Part shown: in pieces, positions 21,297-32,381 of the stretch | Numbering within the stretch: position 1 is the stretch's first letter | Layout of the letters: every line of letters begins with the position of its first letter | Origin: Haplomitrium mnioides | Lineage: Eukaryota > Marchantiophyta > Haplomitriopsida > Calobryales | Reading direction: 5' to 3' | NCBI GenBank assembly: GCA_049999725.1 | Contig: JBNGIS010009018.1 | Span: 36,030 to 85,705 of the forward strand | DNA length: 49,676 bases | Notes under the pieces: model-generated | Databases searched by the model: none | Told to the model about the DNA's origin: nothing | Seen by the model: only the letters and a program-made list of their open reading frames with translations | Program-made: the position numbers and the translations under genes

Positions 21297-21868
21297 TGTA
21301 AAAGAACTCAAAGACCAAATCCAAATGAGCAGGAACTCATAGTGAACTCTAATAGAGTTTTTCAACCAAATGCCAATAAGCCAAGCAAAGCCACAACAAG
21401 ATAACCTGTAATAGAGTTATGCAACTCAAGGCCCAAGCAAAGACCAAGAGTTCAAGCAAAAACCAAACAACCAAAGAACCCAAGTGATTCGAGAGGAACT
21501 CCAGAATGAAGAGTGGGGCTAAGAAGCCCTTTTATTTAAACAAGAGAAGAAGGTGACATCCCTTATACTTCACTTAGAGGTCACTTCCAATTTCAACTTT
21601 AAAAGCGAGCACTTCTAAGTCACTTCCAATTTCAACTCTAAAAGTGATTACTTATAAGTCACTTCCAATTTCAACCCTAAAAGTGAGCTTATGTTACTTC
21701 TCTAAAAGTAACTTTGAAGACAATTAATCTTATCTCATTTCAACCCTAAAAGTAATTCTAAAAGCAAGTAATCTTAAAATGATTTCAACCCTAAAAGTGA
21801 CCCTACCACCTTTTTCACTCCTCTCTATTTTCTTATAAATAGCACAAAATCATGCTTATAGTATTAAA
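21297..21868 (-). repeat. gypsy-1 5' LTR
   Basis: This LTR starts right after the primer site. It contains three tandem copies of a roughly 44-base unit with TCACTTCCAATTTCAAC and TAAAAGTGA around 21,580-21,700. A TATA-like TATTTATAAG (minus strand) lies at about 21,830-21,840, suitable as the promoter of the minus-strand transcript. Confidence 0.83.
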
Positions 21869-22209
21869 ATCATGATATTGAGCTTCACTAAGTATCTCAA
21901 CTTTTGGAGACTTGATTCATTATTATTATTCTTTTTTTTCCTTTTTATTTGTATATATTTATGTAGATCCAAGCGGTTGTACTCTTTTCATTGATGCAAA
22001 TAGTATGGGAAGACTTTAATGAATACACCTTCATCTTGCATAGTGAAACAACTATAAATGCATTTGATGGAGTTATAAACATGATCCTTATATTTTTTGT
22101 TTGTAACATTCCTATCTTTCAACCAAGGCTAATATTACACTTCTCTACGTTTAATATAAGAACATTTGGTTATAAGAACATACGGCTATAACTTCTTGAT
22201 AGTAAAAGA

Positions 22210-22264
<55 letters not shown>

Positions 22265-22289
22265 GATCTCAAGGCTGCTCCAAAAAATA
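21869..22289 (+). other. copia-3 pol end and 3' untranslated tail
   Basis: This resumes copia-3 after gypsy-1 (LNFWRLDSLLL at about 21,890-21,925) and then runs as T-rich non-coding sequence to the LTR, like 38,840-39,206 in copia-2. The usual polypurine tract before the LTR is not seen. A long GA run (22,213-22,261) lies 30 bases upstream of the LTR. Confidence 0.55.
22213..22261. repeat. (GA)n microsatellite
   Basis: About 24 uninterrupted GA dinucleotides, directly upstream of the copia-3 LTR. Confidence 0.97.
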
Positions 22290-22590
22290 TAAAATACTAT
22301 AATACATTTAGTAAGATGATTAGGCTAATCTACTATTAGTCCTTAACCTATGATTAGACTTATGATTAGCATTAAGGTTAGTGCTAATCTTACATAATTA
22401 GCTCATTACCTTTAATCACGTATTACATTTGTACATTACATTATTATTTATGATTATAAGAGTGAGACATTGAGGAGAGAGAAGAGAAGTAGAGGAAGAG
22501 CTTTTTTGATTCATTGCATACACTTGTAGATACTATATTTACACATTCTTCTATCTTAGTTGTATGAGCTAATGGGCCTATCACTCAACA
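22290..22590 (+). repeat. copia-3 LTR (3' LTR)
   Basis: It begins AATACTATAATACATTTAGTAAG and shares CTAATCTACTATTAGT, TATGATTAGACT and TGATTAG with the copia-2 LTR at 39,207-39,384. Both end TTTACACATTCTTCTATCTT...CTATCACTCAACA. This copy is 300 bp because it keeps about 115 bases (22,400-22,515) that are missing from the copia-2 copy. Confidence 0.8.
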
Positions 22591-23664
22591 CGTTGTCAAC
22601 ATGAGAGTAGCTCCATAAATGTTTTTTTTTTTTTTTGTTTTTTGAAATCATCTTCTTTCCATAAGCTGCACACAGATTTCTCTTTCAAAATCTATTGAGA
22701 AATCCCAAATTTCTTCTTCCTATACTTTAACATATTCAAATCTTAAGTTTTCCTTATATAACCATTTTATGTAATATAGTAATATATTATATTGTTCCTT
22801 CAAACTCATATACAGCGACCACACTGAAACATTCATAGTTTTGAAAATTTTCAGAGGAGGATCAATCCTATTTTTCGACAATTCTAAGTTTGATTTGAAA
22901 CATAAGTGGATTCACGAGGGGATTGGGACCCTATCTATGAAGAAATTTTGAAGAAATTCATCCAAAATTGGATGAACAAATTGAATTCATCAATTTGAAG
23001 CTGAGCTCAATTTTTCATCAGGCTCATTCGATTCAATGGGGATGGGTTGCTCATTCAATCTAAACACGAAGGACATCCATTGAAGAGGACTCATAAATTT
23101 TTATTCTGAGAAAATGAATTCGATCGCAGATTGCTGTTGATGAAGACTTGAAGATGAATCGACGTAGATCTTGGAGAAAATTGAACGGTGTTTTCTTGTG
23201 AGAAGAATACTCTCATGGACAACAAGTTTTTGCAACTCTCTAAATATCGTGGAAGGTAGATTATTAATGACAAATTGATCAAATTTGATGAAGACTCATG
23301 AAATCCCACAGGATCGATCAAGTTGTGAAGAAACATTCAACGAAGAACTTTGAATGTTGGAAAGGCAATAAATCACATTCTTGAAGAGTTCAGTTGAAAG
23401 TTCGGAAGATTTCAATTGGTATTGTTTGAAAAGTTGACATTTGAGTGGATGAATCAGCGATACATCATATTTTTGGCGAAAGTTTGACAATAAGACATGA
23501 TTGAGGATTCTGAAAGTTCAAAAAACTTGGCATTTCATATCTGTGAGGAAATAGTGACATATCATTGTTTCAAAAAACCATTTTCAAGTGCTCAGAAAGC
23601 TCAAAATTTCTATTCAGTGAAAAAGGAAAGTTTGAAAGGGCTTCTATCTGTGCATATTGGTGAT
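22591..23664. other. non-coding flank with about 95-bp degenerate tandem repeats; target site of the long-LTR element
   Basis: I see no credible gene. From about 23,360 a degenerate unit recurs (AATAAATCACATTCTT, GATACATCATATTTTT, TGACATATCATTGTTT) with GAAAGTTYG words between, spaced roughly 92-97 bases. The same words continue on the other side of the inserted element (32,382-32,640). The last five bases, GTGAT (23,660-23,664), are the left target duplication. Confidence 0.5.
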
Positions 23665-26600
23665 TGTCAGCCAGTGATTTGGGATACTAAGGCAAAATTC
23701 AAGAAATCGGAAGCAACATTGGCACAATGTCCCTTTTGCAAGTGTAAAGGCACCTTGGGAGCAGGGATCGACCTCAATTAGCTAGTAAGAACAGGGCGCA
23801 CGAATCCTCGGAGAATGAGAAGGGAACCATAATCGCTAGCCAAGGGAGGGGTACCACTACCAAAAATCTGAAGTGAGCAAACGAGAACCTGTGGGCTGAG
23901 CATGGGGATGCAAGGATCAAAGCTCAGTAGGGAAGAAGGGAATGCCCACCCAAGGCGAAGCGATCGGAGGAGGAAGAACGGATCTACAACGCAAAAACCT
24001 GATAGCACTCAGAGGAGAGAGAGATCCCGGACATAGCTTGTAGCTGCCACACATTAAGAGCAAGGATCAGAGAAGAGAGGGGGAGTCAGGATCATCACAA
24101 GGGCAAGCTAGGCCAGAGAGTGGGAGACGCCTTGATCTTGCAAGCGTGAGCGCACTCTACAAGGGTCTGATCGGCCCTTCTTTCTTGAATCCGCGAATCC
24201 TAGCGGAAACGTGGAGTTCTATGAAGGCCTCGCGAGATTCCACAGAAACGTGGTGTCTTCGGAGCGATTCTCGAGATTCCACAAATGACGTGGCGGCTCT
24301 AGGGAGCCCGAGGATCTTCACGGGAAGTAGCGGAGCCCAATAAAGCTTAATAGGATTGCGCCTCTCTAAGTGAGGGTCCTGGTTAAGTGGGTTTCGATCC
24401 GTCTTCCGACGTGTGGGGCCCTCTTAATAGGGATCCGTTGAGAGGCCAACCGGGGAGCAAGGAGGGATCACCTAGAAAGGTGATCTATCGCAGGTTTGGT
24501 CAAAGGAAAACCAAAGAGTGCCGAAGAGGTGACTTAGCGCAGATCCCACTGGAGGAGGACCAGAGAAGCCGAAGGGGTGACTTAGCGCAGATCCGACTGG
24601 AGGAGGACCAAGGAAGCCGAAGGGGTGACTTAGCGTAGATCCGACTGGAGGAGGACCGAGGAAGCCGAAGGGGCGACTTAACGCAGATCCGAGTAGAGGA
24701 GAACCGATGAAGCCGAAAAGGGGATCTATCGTAGGATCGATCAGACGAAGAGTACGCAACGACAAAGCGGCAACCTATCCACGATCTGATCAGAAGAGAA
24801 ACAAGGCATGCTGAAAAGGTGATCCATCACCAATCGTCCAACGGGAAGAACGAGATGAGCCAAAAAGGCGATATGTCGACGATCCAACACTAAGAAAGGA
24901 AGGATGCACCGAAAAGGAGATTTATCGAAGAACCAAAGAGCAAGGTGGGATCGGTCGGAAAGGCGATTTAACATAGATCTGACTCAAGGAAGAAGCAAGC
25001 CATGCCGGAAAGATGACTTGTTGCAGATTCGGCAAAACCAGGGGGAAAGTTCGACAGGGTACGGTCGCGTCATTCGAAAGTTCGACAGAGGTTCGTGGAG
25101 CTCTTTTGTCGTTCTTACAACAAGCGTGGTGACAAGTTGGCGAAGGGAGCATCGGGCATTGTTGTTCTTATGACGAGGGAGTTCCAAAACGACAACATCG
25201 GCATAGTTCTTATTCGACAAGGGAAGAATTTACGGATGACGTGGCATCCACGGAGGTCAGCGGGTCAACCTCGGAAGAAGGTCAAACCGACGGTCCGCCT
25301 ACCCCTTTGTGGGCAGCATCGGACGACACTCTTCAGATGACGTAGCGACCTCGGAAGCCTCGGGCAAGTAAAAAGACACGCGCCAGCAGGTGGGAGCCCG
25401 TCGGGCTTCGGGCCATGAGCAGCTCAACATCGGAGGAAGGGGTCAGCGCGACGGTTCGTCTACCCCTTTGCAGGGCAACATCGGACGGCATGGCCTCAGA
25501 TGACGTGGCGCTCGGAGGGTCACTTGGGATATTCGGATGAGTATGCAGAGATTCCGTGAACTAGGGTCCGCGGGGCGCTTCGGAACTCTGTTCCGAGGAA
25601 CCCTTCGGACTTGGCTCCGCGGAAATCTGCAGAGTCTCAACCCGCAAGATTCCTAGGACTCCCCATGGAAGTTACCGTTGTACTTGGCTTTTCCAAACCA
25701 ACCGACAAGACACACGGCACGCTCTCCTTTTCCATTGTAACGAATATAACGACCTTGCGGGACACTCGTCGTCACCTCCCATTTCGAGCCAACGGGATTA
25801 ACGACCTCTCTTCGGAACGGACTCGAGGGATTAGCGCTTGGGGGGTATACATAGGGGCCCTCCGATTTTGTTCAAGTTGATGCACGAGCGATCTAAGGAT
25901 GCGACAACGACCTCAAGGCAAGGAACTCGCAACCAGGTAAAGCAAGAGGAAGAATTCAGTGAGAAGTTGCGTGAAGTGGGTGAACTAGCTCTAGGGGCAA
26001 GCGGGAGCTCGGAGGTGAACTGGAGGAGCGCCGAGAATCACTGAGTGAGGAGCTCTAGAGGCTCGGGAAATCCAAGTGAACTCGTCACCGTGAGGGGACC
26101 AGAAGTGAAGGTGGACCGATACGTGAGCTAGAAGGGATTCTTGCTTGTTGAGAATTCGGGAGAGGCTGCCAAGTGAGGAGTTTGGAGTCATCTTTGCATT
26201 CCCTGTGTAAGAGCATCAACCCAGAGTGTTTGGAGTAGACTCTAGTGTAATTTGTCAAGTGGAGCTGAGAGGGGGGGGCTGCATTAGTGTCGGCACACTA
26301 CGGAGTAAGAATTGTCGAGGCTTGGGGTGGAGTGGGCTACCTGCTGTCGGGAAGACTATCTTCCAGAGGTGGAAGCCAAAGAAATCCTCTTCCGATCATG
26401 AGGAAGTAAATCCAAGGCTTCTAGTGATAGAAGTAGAAAACTATCTAGAGAAGGGTATGTGGGTGTGAGGGTGAATGTTGGAAGGCAACCAGTGATTCAA
26501 AAGGGAAGTATCACTTGGTGAGATCAGTCCAGAGGGCCTTCAAGGACTATGTTTCTAATGCAGTACATAGTTGGGAGTGTTTTGTGCATATGTGTATAGC

Positions 26601-27191
26601 TAGATTTACTTTCTGCATTTGTATCCAAGAGACATTTTAGATTAGACTACATCAGGACAGCTGAGCAAACCCTGGGACAGCCTTGGAGGGGGAGTCCAAT
26701 CCTTTGATACAGTTCTGATATCTTGGGGGTAAATGCTCTCTGTTTCTGATCCTGTTGTATAGTTAGGAATTAGTACATCTTAGGATAGTTAGGATCAGCT
26801 GTACCAGTTTTGTGACAACCTTGAGAGGGGGATTCTAGTCCTCTTGTATTGTTCATTGGTGCAGGTCACAAGCACATTTCTGCCCCAAAGCACAAATAAG
26901 GTGGCAAGGTCTAAGTCATTGGGCCCTTGGAATAAAGTGAAGGAATTACACAAGGAAGAGCTGGGGGTTATGAATATGGACATCGGGGTTGTGTGAATGA
27001 CTGACTTGAGTGCAACCAGAAGAGAGTGAGTGGTGTGCTAACAACTTGGAAGGAAAGGGAGAATACTTAAGGCCTCAAAGTGTTAACTGGCAAGGGGCCA
27101 TCTCAGAAAAGAACTTGAAAGCCCTAAATTAGTCCTCCCCTGCCTACAAAGCAGCACCAAAAAAGGTAAGGCCTGGAACATGGGAGTGACA
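23665..27191 (+). repeat. 5' LTR of the gag-only element (3,527 bp)
   Basis: It matches 29,153-32,381 along its length, with scattered substitutions and two large length differences. It has more copies of the 48-bp unit (24,483-24,770), and about 190 bases around 25,860-26,050 are absent from the 3' LTR. That missing stretch is bounded by the short shared word AGG. Short open frames inside it (for example at 24,146 and 25,611) have no recognisable domain and are not conserved between the two LTRs. Confidence 0.9.
24483..24770 (+). repeat. 48-bp tandem repeat in the 5' LTR
   Basis: GACTTAGCGCAGATCC recurs at 24,531, 24,579, 24,627 and 24,675, exactly 48 apart, in units also containing GACTGGAGGAGGACC and GGAAGCCGAAGGGGT. 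Diverged units flank these. Translation gives a 16-residue repeat, which explains the long open frame. Confidence 0.9.
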
Positions 27192-27199
27192 TGAATTTT

Positions 27200-27218
27200 T
27201 GGTGCTAGAAGGAGGGCC
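27200..27218 (+). other. primer-binding site of the gag-only element
   Basis: TGGTGCTAGAAGGAGGGCC begins eight bases after the LTR end. The same word follows LTR-A and LTR-B, so its position is conserved in three copies. I do not recognise which tRNA it complements. Confidence 0.65.
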
Positions 27219-27292
27219 AAAGGTTTGGAGAAACCTAAGACCAACCCAAACCAGAGAGATCACTTTGTGCACTAGAGACTCATAGGAAGAGT

Positions 27293-28290
27293 GTGAAAGC
27301 CAATTCCGAGAAACAAAACCATTGGGTGGGAGTCTGTTCAGGAAGAGTGACAGATAGAAGAGGCAAAGCTATCATCTTTGGAAGGAGTAAAAGTTTTCCC
27401 TCAACTGAGGCAATGGGCCATGACCGTGGGCGAAGGAAAAGACGGGCTAAGTATGTGTCGGGATACTCTTCGGATAGTTCAAGCAGCAATGAGGACACAG
27501 AGGAGAGCTTTGCATCTAATGTGGAAAGCAATAGTGACTTTGATAGCAGCAGCTCCGATGATCAGAGATCTTCGAGAAAGAAGAAGCAGGGGAAGAAGCG
27601 AAAGATCAAGAGGACTGCCAAAGGAGAAGAGGCTCGCTTAGCACAATTGAGTGCAAAGATAGGGGTAATGCAGGCCCTCCTTGTGAGCATCACGCCAAAT
27701 CTAGAGAAAGCTAAAAATCAGATGAATGGGTCACAACCAGACCACCGAAAATAATCATTATGGTGTGTTGGAATTGTGGTCAGCCTGGACATGTTTCCTC
27801 CAATCGCCTGGAATCATGGGGGCAAAAGTGTGAGTATCCAATTGCCATACATTCCCAGTATGGAGAGGAGGAAGCAATCTGGATAAAGGAGGAAACCTCG
27901 ACCTCAGAGAATTGTTATCAAGTAAGGGCCAAAGCTAAATCCAAGTCTCACCAGAAGAGCAAGAGCAAGAAAAGGCGAAAGGCTAAGAAGGGTACAAATG
28001 AAGAGTGATCATCCATGAGTGATTCTGAATATGAGGCGGAATACCCCACTTGGTTCTACCAGACACAAACCAAGGAGAAGGGAGAATTGGTGGGGGGGGT
28101 GGATTGGAGGCGATTCACGAGGAAAGGGAAGACCGAGAGGACCTGGAACACATCCCGGAACTACGATTGCTATGCGATCTAGATGAATTCAAAGAGGCGG
28201 GAGCATACCGAGCAGCAGTGCAGAATCTCACTCCTTGCGTCACTCAAGCCGAGGTGGATGAATCAGAGCCATAAGAAGAGGAATCCACGC
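27293..28290 (+). pseudogene. gag remnant of the gag-only element
   Basis: The first open frame (27,293-27,754) is highly charged: RGRRKRRAKYVSGYSSDSS, an acidic Ser tract, KKKQGKKRKIKRTAKGEEAR, and an ITPNLEKAKN helix. The frame then shifts, and 27,736-28,008 reads TTRPPKIIIMVCWNCGQPGH followed by VSSNRLE. This is a zinc knuckle whose final Cys is lost, matching NQPPNMTIMISWNCGQPGH in the LTR-B gag. A Lys/Ser-rich tail (KSKSKKRRKAKK) ends at 28,008. The capsid domain present in the 9.3-11.1 kb relative is missing here. From 28,010 to 28,760 only broken acidic frames remain. Confidence 0.75.
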
Positions 28291-28760
28291 AACAATCAAG
28301 GGACGAGGGAAGGACCCCACTAGAGCAAGGAAGGAAGGGCGCAACTGAACCTCATCCCCCACAAGAGGAGGAACCCCCGGAAGACCAATGTCAGTCGAGC
28401 CCCGAACCCGAACTACGAGGGGAGTCGACATTGGTGTACCCGAATGGGGAAAGTCATGACAAGCACCTACTAAGTGTTGTCGAGTTAGGGCCTCCTCAAG
28501 CAGTGGAATGCACGATAATCGAAACAACCAGTTGCAGCCTAGAGAATCAGAAATTACCGGAAGATGGGCCCGATTTCAATCCAGAGAGGAAGCTCACCTT
28601 TAGCCAACCCAAGAATCTTGATGTCGAGGAAGAAATTGTTACAAGCAACCCGGACACCACCAACATTGTAAATAGTTTTTTCTTAGAGGCCCTATGTATA
28701 GTACGTAGGCCTATGCTTGTTTTGTCACCTGTTTCCTGTGGGTGTGTGTTGTGGTTTCTT

Positions 28761-28971
28761 TGAGGCTAGAGGAGAAGGGCCAACAAAGTGATCCCAGGTC
28801 TGAGGGTGATTCCACGGATCAGAAGGGAATGCATCAAGGTATGTTGCTACAGAGATCCTGTATCCCCCTCAAACCAAAATTGGGAGGTGCAACTTTTGTA
28901 TGAGATCCAGGGAAGAGGTTGGGGGAGATGAACGTGCGAGGGTAGAAGAATTTTATGGAGGCAGCTATAGG

Positions 28972-29006
<35 letters not shown>

Positions 29007-29152
29007 CGCATTTTGCTGGGGGGGGGTGTTTTTTGGGGTTGTATTGCAGGAGTTGTAGAATTCGAGCCAACAATCATTCAGCAGAGGCACCCAGCAGAGT
29101 GAGGGGGAAGAAGTGTGTTCGCGGGGACGCTTCACACTTGAAGGGGGAGTCA
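28761..29152 (+). other. 3' internal region with (GT)n run and polypurine tract
   Basis: No gene is seen. A (GT)n run occupies 28,974-29,002, followed by a nine-G run near 29,020. The purine tract AAGGGGGAGTCA (29,141-29,152) immediately precedes the 3' LTR start TGTCAGCC. Open frames across the GT run are artefacts of the repeat. Confidence 0.75.
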
Positions 29153-32100
29153 TGTCAGCCAGCGATTTGGGGTACTAAGGCAGAATTTAGAAAATCAAAA
29201 GCAGCATTGGCACAATGTCCCTTTTGCAAGTGTAAAGGCACCTTGGGAGCAACGGATTGACCTCAATCAACTAGTAAGAATAGGGCGCACGAATCCTTGG
29301 AGAATGAGAAGGGAGCCGTGATCGCCAGCCAGGGGAGGGGTACGACTACCAAAAGTCTAAAGTGAGCAAGCAAGAACCCGTGGGCCTCGTGGGGATGCGG
29401 GGGTCGAAGCTAAGCAGGGAAGAAGGGAACGCCCACCCAAGGCAAAGTGATCGGAGGAGGAAGAACGGATCTACAACGCAGAAACCCGATAGCACTCAGA
29501 GGAGAGAGAGATCGCGGACATAGCCTGCAGCTGCCACACATCAGGAGGAAGGATCAGAGAAGAGAGGGGGAGTCAGGATCATTGCAAAGGCAAGCTAGGC
29601 CAGGGAGCGAGGGGTGCCTTGATCCCGCAAGCGTCAGTGCACTCTGCAAGGGTCCGATCGGCCCTTCTTTCTTAAATCCGCGAATCCTAGTGGAAACATG
29701 GAGTTTTGTGAAGACCCCGCGAGATTCCACGGAAACGTGGCGTCTCCAGAGAGATTCGTGAGATTTCAAGAACAACGTGGCGGCTCCAAGGAGCCCGTGG
29801 ATCTTCACGGGAAGTGGCGAGGCATAGTAAAGCTTAACGAGATTGCGCCTCCCTAAGTGGGGGTCCTGGTTAAGTGGGTTTTGATCCGTCTTCCGACGTG
29901 GGGGGCCCGCTTAACAGGGATCCGTTGAGAGGCCAACCGGGGAGCAAGGAGGGATCACCCAAAAAGGCAATCTATCGTGGGTCCAGTCAAATGAAAACCA
30001 AAGAGTGTCGAAGGGGTGACTTAGCGCAGATTCGACTAGAGGAGGACCAAGGAAGCCGAAGGGGTGACTTAGTGCAGATCCGGCCAAAGGAGAATTGATG
30101 AAGCCAAAAAGGGGATCTATCGTAGGACCGGTCAGACGAAGAGTAAGCAACGACGACCTATCCACGATCCGATTAGAAGAGAAACAAGGCGTGCCGAAAA
30201 GGTGATCCATCACTACTCGTTCAACGGGAAGAACGTGATGAGCTAGAAGGGTGATATGTCGACAATCCAATGGGGAGAAAGGAAGGATGCATAAAAAAGG
30301 CGATTTATCGAAGAACCGGAGAGCAAGGTGGGATCAGCCAGAAAGGTGACTTAGCACAGATCTGACCCAAGGAAGAAGCAAGCCGCACCGCAAAGATGAC
30401 CTATCGCAAATTTGGCAAGACCAAGGGGAAAGTTTGACGGGGTATGGTCGCGACATTTGAAAGTTTGACAGAGGTTCGGGGAGCTCTTTCGTTGTTATTA
30501 CAATGAGGACGATGACAAGTTGGTGAAAGGAGCATCGAGTGTTGTTGTTCTTATGAAGAGGGAGTTCCAAAATGGCAACATCCACATAGTTTTTTTTCGG
30601 CGAGGGAAGAATTTACGGATGACGTAGCATCTACGGAAGGTCAACGGGTCAACCTCAGAAGAAGGTCAAACTGACGGTCCGCCTACACCTTTGTGAGGCG
30701 GCGTCGGACAGTGCTCTTCGGATGACATGGCGACCTTGGAAGCCTCGGGCAAGTCAAAGGACACATGACAGCAGGTGAGAGCCCGTCGGGCCTCGAGCCA
30801 CGAGTAGTTCAACTTTAGAGGAAGGGGTCAGCACGACAGTCCGCCTACCCCTTTAGGGGGTGGTGTCGGATGGCGGGGCCTCGGATGACATGGCACTCGG
30901 AGGGTCACTTGGGATATTTGGGCGAATCTGCAAATATTTTGTGGACTAGGGTCCGCGGGGTGCTTCGAAACTTTGTTCCGAGGAACCCTTTGGACTTGGC
31001 TCCACGGAAATCTGCATAATCTCAGCCCGTAAGATTCTTTGGACTCCCCATGGAAGTTACCGTTGTACTTGGCTTTTCCCAACCAACCGACAAGACACGC
31101 GACTCGCTCTCCTTTCCTGTTGTAACGGGAATAATGACCTCGCAGAACATGCGTCGTCACCTCCCATTCCAAGCCAATGTGATTAACGACCTCTCTTCGG
31201 AACGGGCTTGAGAGATTAGAGCTCGAGGGGTATACATAGGAGGCTCTAGAGGCTCGGGAAATCCAAGTGAACTCGTCACCGTGAGGGGACCAGAAGTGAA
31301 GGTGGACCGATACGTGAGCTAGAAGGGATTCTTGCTTGTTGAGAATTCGGGAGAGGCTGCCAAGTGAGGAGTTTGGAGTCATCTTTACATTCCCTGTGTA
31401 AGAGCATCAACCCAGAGTGTTTGGAGTAGACTCTAGTGTAATTTGTCAAGTGGAGCTGAGAGGGGGGGCTGCATTAGTGCCCACGCACTACGGAGTAAGA
31501 ATTGTTGAGGCTTGGGGTGGAGTGGGCTACCTGCTGTCGGGAACATTATCTTCCAGAGGTGGAAGCCAAAGAAATCCTCTTCCGATCATGAGGAAGTAAA
31601 TCCAGGGCTTCTAGCGATAGAAGTAGAAAACTATCTAGAGAAGGGTGTGTGGGTGTGAGGGTGAATGTTGGAAGGCAACTAGTGATTCAAAAGGGAAGTA
31701 TCACTTGGTGAGATCAGTCCAGAGGGCCTTCAAGAACTCTGATTCTAATGCAGTACATAGTTGGGAGTGTTTTGTGCATATGTGTATAGCTAGATTTACT
31801 TTCTGCATTTGTATCCAAGAGACATTTTAGATTAGACTACATCAGGACAACTGAGCAGACCTTGGGATAGCCTTGGAGGGGGAGTCCAATCCCTTGACAT
31901 AATTATGATATCATGGAGGTAAATGCTCTCTGTTTCTGATCCTGTTGCATAGTTAGGAATAAGTACATCTTAGAATAGTTAGGATTAGCTCTACCAATTT
32001 TGTGACAACCTTGAGAGGGGGAGTCCATTCCTATTGTATTGTTCATTGGTGTAGGTCACAAGCACATTTCTACCCCAAAGCACAAATAAGGTGGCAGGGT

Positions 32101-32381
32101 CTACGTCATTGGGCCCTTGGAATAAGTGAAGGAATTACACAAAGAAGAGCTGGGGGTTATGAATGTGGACCTCAGGGTTGTGTGAATGACTGACTTGAGT
32201 GCAACCAAAAGAGAGTGAGTGGTGTGCTAAAGGCTTGGAAGGAAAGGGAGAATCCTTAAGGCCTCAAAGTGTTAACTGGCAAGGGGCCATCTCAGAAAAG
32301 AACTCGAAAGCCCTGAATTAGTCCTCCCCTGCCTACAAAGCATTATCTGAAAAGGTTAAGGCTTGGACTAGGGGAGTGATA
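29153..32381 (+). repeat. 3' LTR of the gag-only element (3,229 bp)
   Basis: It starts TGTCAGCCAGCGATTTGGGG and ends GGGGAGTGATA, where the expected final CA has become TA. It has only about two clean copies of the 48-bp unit (GACTTAG at 30,018 and 30,066) and lacks the 190-base segment noted for the 5' LTR. The next five bases, GTGAT, complete the target duplication. Confidence 0.9.

Larger units (their letters stand above)
16672..21868 (-). mobile_element. gypsy-1: Ty3/gypsy chromovirus, nearly full length, decayed
   Basis: Two direct repeats (16,672-17,165 and 21,297-21,868) bound a minus-strand internal region with, in order, primer site, gag, protease, RT, RNase H, integrase and chromodomain. 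This order (integrase last) is diagnostic of Ty3/gypsy. The length is about 5.2 kb. I could not match a 5-bp target duplication, so the exact ends are uncertain by a few bases. It sits inside copia-3. Confidence 0.88.
14505..22590 (+). mobile_element. copia-3: 5'-truncated copia element split by a gypsy insertion
   Basis: The coding part at 14,505-16,671 runs from the integrase-RT linker to the end of RNase H. It breaks off at the left LTR of gypsy-1. Beyond gypsy-1, about 21,885-21,930 translates to LNFWRLDSLLL, matching the pol end of copia-2 (LGLRRLSTLLS). A copia LTR follows at 22,290-22,590, homologous to the 3' LTR of copia-2. So the two parts are one older element with a younger gypsy inside it. 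The gag, protease and integrase are missing on the left, where gypsy-2 now lies. Confidence 0.78.
23665..32381 (+). mobile_element. complete non-autonomous LTR retrotransposon with 3.2-3.5 kb LTRs and gag only (TR-GAG-like)
   Basis: The element is bounded by GTGAT at 23,660-23,664 and 32,382-32,386, a 5-bp target duplication. Direct repeats 23,665-27,191 and 29,153-32,381 both begin TGTCAGCCAG; the left one ends GGGAGTGACA and the right one GGGAGTGATA. A primer site lies just inside the left LTR and a purine tract (AAGGGGGAG, 29,141-29,149) just before the right LTR. The internal region is only about 1.96 kb and shows zinc-knuckle gag fragments but no protease, RT or integrase. That layout is what is called a TR-GAG or LARD-type element. 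It would need proteins from another gypsy element to move. Confidence 0.9.

Noticed and set aside
24387-24765. Open frames with 16-residue repeats in the long LTR
   Set aside because: They are a product of the 48-bp tandem unit, and they are not preserved in the partner LTR.
28834-29073. His/Thr-rich open frames
   Set aside because: They are translations of a (GT)n microsatellite in three frames.
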